Source: Desulfonatronospira sp.
GTDB lineage: Bacteria > Desulfobacterota > Desulfovibrionia > Desulfovibrionales > Desulfonatronovibrionaceae
Length of the DNA: 9,272 nucleotides
NCBI GenBank assembly: GCA_003563255.1
Contig: PWSL01000160.1
Location: 1-9,272, forward strand
Direction: 5' to 3'
Shown here: positions 5,180 to 9,272 of the stretch, one piece after another
Position numbering within the stretch: the first letter of the stretch is position 1
Layout of the letters: every line of letters begins with the position of its first letter
Program-made: the position numbers and the translations under genes
Notes under the pieces: model-generated
What the model saw: the letters and a program-made list of their open reading frames with translations, nothing else
What the model was told of the DNA's origin: nothing
Database searches by the model: none

Positions 5180-6840
5180 CAGAACAGCTCCCTGGCACGT
5201 TCAGCAAAAAAACCATGGGGCCAGGGCCGGTCAAACTCACCTTCCTTATTGACTGGTATGTGCAACACCTGTGAGCCTTTATTATCTGGCTGGACATACA
5301 GCACAGATACCTGGTCTGGAGTAATAGGAATAGCACCTTCTTCCAATTCACCTTCGGATGTTTCCCTTATACGACGAAGGATGCGCAGGATTAAATGCTC
5401 GGAGTGGGTTTCAAGCAGGAAAGTGTTATTGTCTGAAAGAGCAGATTCAATAAAAACATCCCCAAGCTCTGCCTGCAAGGCAGGGTGTAGGTGAATCTCA
5501 GGCTGCTCAATGGCTATGATCTTATTCTTAGATCCATAGGCAGAAACAAGCACGGGCAGAACCTGACTCACGCCGATCCCAACATCACGATGAGATACCT
5601 GGGTGTCTGTTCTGCGATCAAAAAGCACCAGCTCTTGTATACTGACAAGATCTGCCTCTTTGTTTCTTATTTCAGACAACACTCCGTATAAAGTTCCAAA
5701 CAGATCACCGCCGATATCATCTTCATTGCTACCTCCAAGACGGTCATAGTCTTCATCAACAAATGCTCTTTCAATCTGCTCAATGATTTCTTCATAGTCA
5801 GCGTCAATATCATCAAGGGTCAACAAGTTTCTTATGGACATTTCATAGGGGGTACTCAGCTTTTTGTCATCATTTTGCCATTTATTGACCTTATCTCTTA
5901 CTTCCTTGTTACGACGGACCACATCCCAGGCATATCCGCCCCCAGCGTGCCAGTTGATGTCGTCATGATCTGCAAAAGCAATATGGCGGGGAGGGTATGA
6001 GCGAAGTGGACCTAAATATTGCAGACGCTTTATTTCAGCATAAACAACAGAATTCAACTCCTGGATCAATTCATCCAACGCCCTGGGCAGAAAAAAACGC
6101 ACAGCCTTAGCCAGGTCTTCCTGACGTGTGCCACGACTTACAGGGAAAAAGTTTAGTTTCTGCTTGGCTTCTTCATCAAGGCTTTTATCTTTTATGCCTT
6201 TAGGAAAAAAAGTACCCATTGGTCCTCTCAACCTAGCAATGATTTCAGCAATAGGTTCTTCAAGGTCCTGTATATCTTTTTCTGTCACACTTCCGGTGGT
6301 AGTGAAACTTTCAAGTAAAGCGGTGACAAGTCTTCGGATAACAGGGTGCTTGTATGGCAACATGTCCAGAGCCATCATGTTTTCTGGCCTTCGGCTCATG
6401 CGCAGCAGAGTTTCTCCCTGACTTTCAAGCTCGTAGGAAATTACATTGGGCTTAGACCCGGCAATAGGCTGATCATGATCGTCCAAGGGCATGCCTATTG
6501 CTATATCCAGAGTAATATCATCAACCGGCTCAAGGATCTCTTTCAATCTGCCGGTCATTCTTCCAGTTTCCAGAGACACCCCCCATTTCATGCGAAGATT
6601 GGCCTGACGGCGATAGATATATTGGCGGAACCCCCCCAGATCAATGGAGCTACCTCCAAGCTCTGTACGGAACTGATCCAGTTCGCCGGTACGCATGGCC
6701 TCATGCATCAGGGTCAGGCTATGAATAATACTTGACTTGCCCGAACTGTTAGCCCCGAAAATGAGGGTGATGGGCTTGACAGGAATATTCTGAGATTTTG
6801 CAAATGCCTTGAAATTGCCAAGATGAAGTGATGTAATCAT
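5179..6840 (-). CDS. AAA/ABC-type (OLD-like) ATPase with DUF3696 C-terminus
   Basis: This 553-residue protein has the full SMC/ABC-type ATPase set split around a long insert. ITSLHLGNFKAF opens the fold; Walker A is GANSSGKSS at 29-37; YLGPLRSYP at 275-283 is typical of the DUF3696 group; the ABC signature is VGIGVSQ at 420-426; Walker B is IIAIEQPE at 441-448; and the switch histidine lies in ETHSEH at 477-482. The C-terminus (EGEFDRPWPHGFFAERARELF region, 533-553) is characteristic of DUF3696. Unlike the OLD nuclease or GajA it has no TOPRIM domain, so it probably has no nuclease of its own and acts with the PLD-like protein encoded just downstream. Acidic stretches at 343-377 are notable. 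It starts ten bases after hsdS; the AGGAAAG that may serve as ribosome site overlaps the hsdS stop. An ATP-driven sensor that controls an effector, as in related defence pairs, is inference. Family assignment is firm. Confidence 0.92.
   Translation of the reverse strand: MITSLHLGNFKAFAKSQNIPVKPITLIFGANSSGKSSIIHSLTLMHEAMRTGELDQFRTELGGSSIDLGGFRQYIYRRQANLRMKWGVSLETGRMTGRLKEILEPVDDITLDIAIGMPLDDHDQPIAGSKPNVISYELESQGETLLRMSRRPENMMALDMLPYKHPVIRRLVTALLESFTTTGSVTEKDIQDLEEPIAEIIARLRGPMGTFFPKGIKDKSLDEEAKQKLNFFPVSRGTRQEDLAKAVRFFLPRALDELIQELNSVVYAEIKRLQYLGPLRSYPPRHIAFADHDDINWHAGGGYAWDVVRRNKEVRDKVNKWQNDDKKLSTPYEMSIRNLLTLDDIDADYEEIIEQIERAFVDEDYDRLGGSNEDDIGGDLFGTLYGVLSEIRNKEADLVSIQELVLFDRRTDTQVSHRDVGIGVSQVLPVLVSAYGSKNKIIAIEQPEIHLHPALQAELGDVFIESALSDNNTFLLETHSEHLILRILRRIRETSEGELEEGAIPITPDQVSVLYVQPDNKGSQVLHIPVNKEGEFDRPWPHGFFAERARELF
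5188..5192 (-). promoter_or_regulatory. Ribosome binding site of the PLD-like gene
   Basis: The minus strand reads GGGAG eight bases before the ATG at 5179, within the final codons of the ATPase gene. With the TGATG overlap it supports translational coupling and this start. Confidence 0.55.
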
Positions 6841-6850
6841 ATTATCTTTC

Positions 6851-8119
6851 CTATGAGGCCAGAGCTTTGGCCTGTATTTCCATTTCCTGAAGAAGTTCTT
6901 TCATGTTGGCTTGCCGCCATGATGCTGTGAGATCGCCAGAAAAGGCTCGATGGAGGAGATTGTCGAATAGGGAATCAATGTTCTCTGTCGACTGTTTCTG
7001 TAGTTCCAACTGTCCAAGTAAACTATTAGCTATCTTGCAAAATTGAGATTGAGCATCCAGTGGTGCCACGGCTACTTCAAGCGTAGAGATGTCCTTCTGG
7101 TTTAAGCTTGCCTGATTGACTGCCCGCTTGCATCGTTGCCGGTAAGCCGTACGAACTGACTCTGTATTCAGAATTGCGAAGAGGTATTCAGGTAACACCT
7201 TGTTCTGATCTGAACGTATCAACAACAGGTTCATGCCATGAATGAGACATGGTGGTTGCCCCTTGTAAATTGCCGTCTTGCCGATATGGGACTCACTGTT
7301 GATATGGCTGAATAGTATATCCCCATACTGCAGCATCCACCTATCTCGGGCTTCATCATCAAGCTCAACATACCTAACGTGTTGAGGATTGATAATCCCA
7401 GCGGAGATCGTCTCAATACGACTTACGGGGTAGCCCTGACCATTTTGGTTTTGTGCAGCGGTAGTTCCATTTCGAAGTAGTATGAGCAGATCACCGACAG
7501 CATCGGTCGGAAGCCGAAGAGGATTTAGGACGGGATCACCAAACATTTTAATGAACAGGGCGGGAAGAATACGTTCCGCCTTTTTATCCGCCTCAATCCG
7601 CATCTTTCGTAGATGATCCGCCTGATCGAGTATCTCGACAATTCGACGTTGCTCAGAGAACGGAGGAAGCGGGATTTTTATCTCTTTCAGATTTCCAATT
7701 GAAACACTGGCCTGATTTACCGCTCTTTTAATTATTGACTTTAATTGTATTTTGAAAAAATTTGATCTTAAGGAGTATAATAGAAAACTAGGATCAATTA
7801 GTTGAACATTAGGCCTAAGACATAATAAGTTCATTCCATGTACTAAAGGCTTTGGAAAGCCATTATACATTGCGCAATTACCAATACGCTCTTCGCTGTT
7901 TATATGGCCAAATAAAATATCGTTTTCTTTAAGGTACCACTCCTTTTTTTCTCCTTCCTTAATCCCACCATAACCGACGAGTTGAGGATTGATAACTTGT
8001 TCAGAAATTGTTTCTATCCTTGTTATGGGCAACCCATCAGCGATCGAAGATTGTCTTATATTCAAGCCATTCCTGATAGTTACGGAAATATTATCAAGGG
8101 GAACTGAAGGCCACTTCAT
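6851..8119 (-). CDS. hsdS: Type I R-M specificity subunit HsdS with two homologous TRDs
   Basis: HsdS recognises the two halves of a split DNA target and docks HsdM. This 422-residue protein has the usual length and layout: target-recognition domain 1 (about 1-150), a conserved central helical spacer (153-195, FSEQRRIVEILDQA... to KMFGDP), domain 2 (about 205-352), and a distal helix (355-400, ending NLLHRAFSGDL). The two recognition domains are unusually alike and in exact register 200 residues apart: ITRIETIS/VSRIETIS, DILFGHINSE/DILFSHINSE, HGMNLL/HGMNLL and KRAVNQAS/KRAVNQAS. The first is encoded by much more AT-rich DNA than the second. The ATG overlaps the hsdM stop in ATGA and has a GGAGG site seven bases upstream. 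A TAG ends the gene, and the DUF3696 ATPase follows ten bases later. Confidence 0.95.
   Translation of the reverse strand: MKWPSVPLDNISVTIRNGLNIRQSSIADGLPITRIETISEQVINPQLVGYGGIKEGEKKEWYLKENDILFGHINSEERIGNCAMYNGFPKPLVHGMNLLCLRPNVQLIDPSFLLYSLRSNFFKIQLKSIIKRAVNQASVSIGNLKEIKIPLPPFSEQRRIVEILDQADHLRKMRIEADKKAERILPALFIKMFGDPVLNPLRLPTDAVGDLLILLRNGTTAAQNQNGQGYPVSRIETISAGIINPQHVRYVELDDEARDRWMLQYGDILFSHINSESHIGKTAIYKGQPPCLIHGMNLLLIRSDQNKVLPEYLFAILNTESVRTAYRQRCKRAVNQASLNQKDISTLEVAVAPLDAQSQFCKIANSLLGQLELQKQSTENIDSLFDNLLHRAFSGDLTASWRQANMKELLQEMEIQAKALAS
7106..8029 (-). repeat. Internal 200-residue protein repeat in HsdS (TRD1/TRD2)
   Basis: Codons 31-138 and 231-338 encode two copies of the same recognition-domain type with a constant offset of exactly 200 codons and no net insertion or deletion between the anchor motifs. 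The DNA copies are strongly diverged, with the copy at about 7706-8029 AT-rich, so this is a domain-level repeat and not a recent tandem duplication. Confidence 0.8.
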
Positions 8120-9272
8120 CTTGAAGCCTCCACATCCCTAAGCAAATTTTTCAATCCACTTGTGATGTCCCGTTCAATTTCCAACACTTCACGAATCAAA
8201 TCTGCCGGGTCTTCATCTGGCATTTCCTCACCAATCTGAGGCTTAAAGCGGCTTGCAGTAAGGCTAAAGTCACTGCCTTCTATCAAATCATACTCAGCCC
8301 ACCAGCATTTGGGTTCTTCAGATCCTGGTGAAAGAACAGAACCGGCCTGCTGGCCAGGCGGAGTCTGAAAATCTGATTTCCGGTACTGCTCCCAAGCTTT
8401 CAACAAAGCTGGTATTTCATTTTTTTCCGGGGTTTCAGGCCTCCCCCCACCTTGGATCTTGTCCGGATCATAGCCGTCATTTTTGACTTCATAAAACCAG
8501 ATTTTTCTGGTCATTGCCTGCCTCTTTTTCTGAGCATTGACCGGCTTCCGGAAAACCAGGACCGATGTTTTCACTCCAGCGTAAGGCTTAAACACTCCAG
8601 CTGGCAGAGAAACCACGGCCAGGACCTCAAATTCCACAATCAGTTTCTTTCGCAGATCCTTATGCGCCCGGGAAGAACCAAACAAAGCACCCTCGGGCAC
8701 AACCACCGCACAACGCCCTCCAGGTGCCAGAGATTCCATCATCAAAGCCAGAAAAAGCAGTTCGCTTTTCTTGGATGTGGTGGGCAGATCATGACGGATT
8801 GAGTCTTTGGGCAATACACCTGCAAAAGGCGGATTTGACAAAATAACCTTGTATTTACGGTTCAGATCGTCTTCAGTCAGTCCACCCATCTCAGAGAGAA
8901 CATTAGCCCTCTTTATCGGGGCCTTGCCTATGCCGTGCAAAACCAGGTTCATCATTGAAATGCGCATCATCTGCCTGGACACATCAGTACCAAATATTGA
9001 AGACTCCAGCAGGTTCCAGTCTGGAATCTTTTCCCCAGCCCCCTTATGGTAAGTCTGAATATTGGGGATCTTTTCCCTGGCTTCCTCCAGGGTCTGGTTT
9101 CGTTTCTCCAGCCATTCCTTACCATAGATAGGAAGCTCTTTTGGATTTTCACTGTACTTTGCCAGCAGATAATTTACTGTGTCTATGAGAAAGCCAGCCG
9201 TACCACAGGCAGGATCAAAAACCGTGTCTCCAATATCTGGGTCAGTCATGGCCACCATGAAGGCCCTGATCT
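8116..9272 (-). CDS. hsdM: Type I R-M modification subunit HsdM (partial, N-terminus off the right edge)
   Basis: HsdM transfers a methyl group from S-adenosylmethionine to the N6 of adenine at the site chosen by HsdS. The visible 384 residues are open to the right edge; the codons before the first in-window ATG (IRAF) are already conserved HsdM sequence, so the true start lies outside. SAM motif I, DPACGTAGF, is encoded at 9190-9216. Motif IV, SNPPFAG, has the standard Asn-Pro-Pro-Phe (8824-8835). GRCAVVVPEGALFG, LPAGVFKPYAGVKTSVLVF and the DFSLTASRF stretch near the end are also typical. The missing part should be the helical HsdM_N domain, roughly 100-170 residues. The stop overlaps the hsdS start in ATGA. 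By contrast with the fusion protein further left, both catalytic motifs are canonical, so this enzyme is probably active. Confidence 0.95.
   Translation of the reverse strand, partial: IRAFMVAMTDPDIGDTVFDPACGTAGFLIDTVNYLLAKYSENPKELPIYGKEWLEKRNQTLEEAREKIPNIQTYHKGAGEKIPDWNLLESSIFGTDVSRQMMRISMMNLVLHGIGKAPIKRANVLSEMGGLTEDDLNRKYKVILSNPPFAGVLPKDSIRHDLPTTSKKSELLFLALMMESLAPGGRCAVVVPEGALFGSSRAHKDLRKKLIVEFEVLAVVSLPAGVFKPYAGVKTSVLVFRKPVNAQKKRQAMTRKIWFYEVKNDGYDPDKIQGGGRPETPEKNEIPALLKAWEQYRKSDFQTPPGQQAGSVLSPGSEEPKCWWAEYDLIEGSDFSLTASRFKPQIGEEMPDEDPADLIREVLEIERDITSGLKNLLRDVEASR
8127..8131 (-). promoter_or_regulatory. Ribosome binding site of hsdS
   Basis: The minus strand reads GGAGG seven bases before the hsdS ATG at 8119, inside the last codons of hsdM. 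With the ATGA overlap it fixes the hsdS start. Confidence 0.7.

Noticed and set aside
5096..5494. 132-codon plus-strand ORF across the ATPase/PLD-like junction
   Set aside because: It is antisense to two well-supported genes and its translation is low-complexity Ser/Arg-rich with no family signal.
5179..6840. GajA (Gabija) or OLD nuclease identity for the ATPase
   Set aside because: The C-terminus is DUF3696 and no TOPRIM motif is present; the downstream gene is not a UvrD-like helicase as in Gabija.

Overview
Every gene I can support lies on the minus strand, so the window is read from right to left. It looks like part of a bacterial defence island built from type I restriction-modification (R-M) parts. 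Base composition is intermediate (roughly 45-48% GC by eye). Codon use and the hairpin-rich intergenic element would suit a deltaproteobacterial or similar Gram-negative host, but nothing here fixes the taxonomy and I hold that loosely.

Right half (about 4232-9272): a tightly packed operon. It opens with the 3' part of hsdM (runs off the right edge), followed by hsdS with an ATGA overlap. Ten bases later comes an OLD/ABC-like AAA ATPase with a DUF3696 C-terminus. That gene shares a TGATG junction with a 315-residue protein carrying a single phospholipase-D-like HxR(x)4D motif. The first two genes make a canonical type I methyltransferase/specificity pair. The last two look like an accessory ATPase-effector pair embedded in the hsd operon. 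No helicase-bearing hsdR is visible for this system.

Middle (3897-4231): a 335-base gap holding a roughly 150-bp imperfect palindrome with perfect 15-bp outer arms, two small hairpins, and a doubtful 41-codon ORF.

Left half (1-3896): a second, unusual R-M-like module of two genes. The first encodes a 216-residue protein with the HsdR N-terminal PD-(D/E)xK nuclease but no helicase; its C-terminus instead resembles the helical N-terminal domain of HsdM. Two bases after its stop begins an uninterrupted reading frame of at least 1081 codons that leaves the window at base 1. It fuses, in order, an HsdM-like N6-adenine methyltransferase, an HsdS-like target-recognition half-subunit, a helical region, a predicted beta-sandwich and a STAND/AAA-type ATPase with intact Walker A and B motifs. 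This frame is easy to miss because it has no stop inside the window.

Working hypothesis (inference): in the left module modification, specificity and an NTPase are in one polypeptide and the nuclease is a separate small protein. The NTPase may act as a regulatory or sensing switch in place of the HsdR DNA translocase. This is the best candidate in the window for a little-described system. The right module is a more familiar type I core carrying an embedded two-gene cargo.
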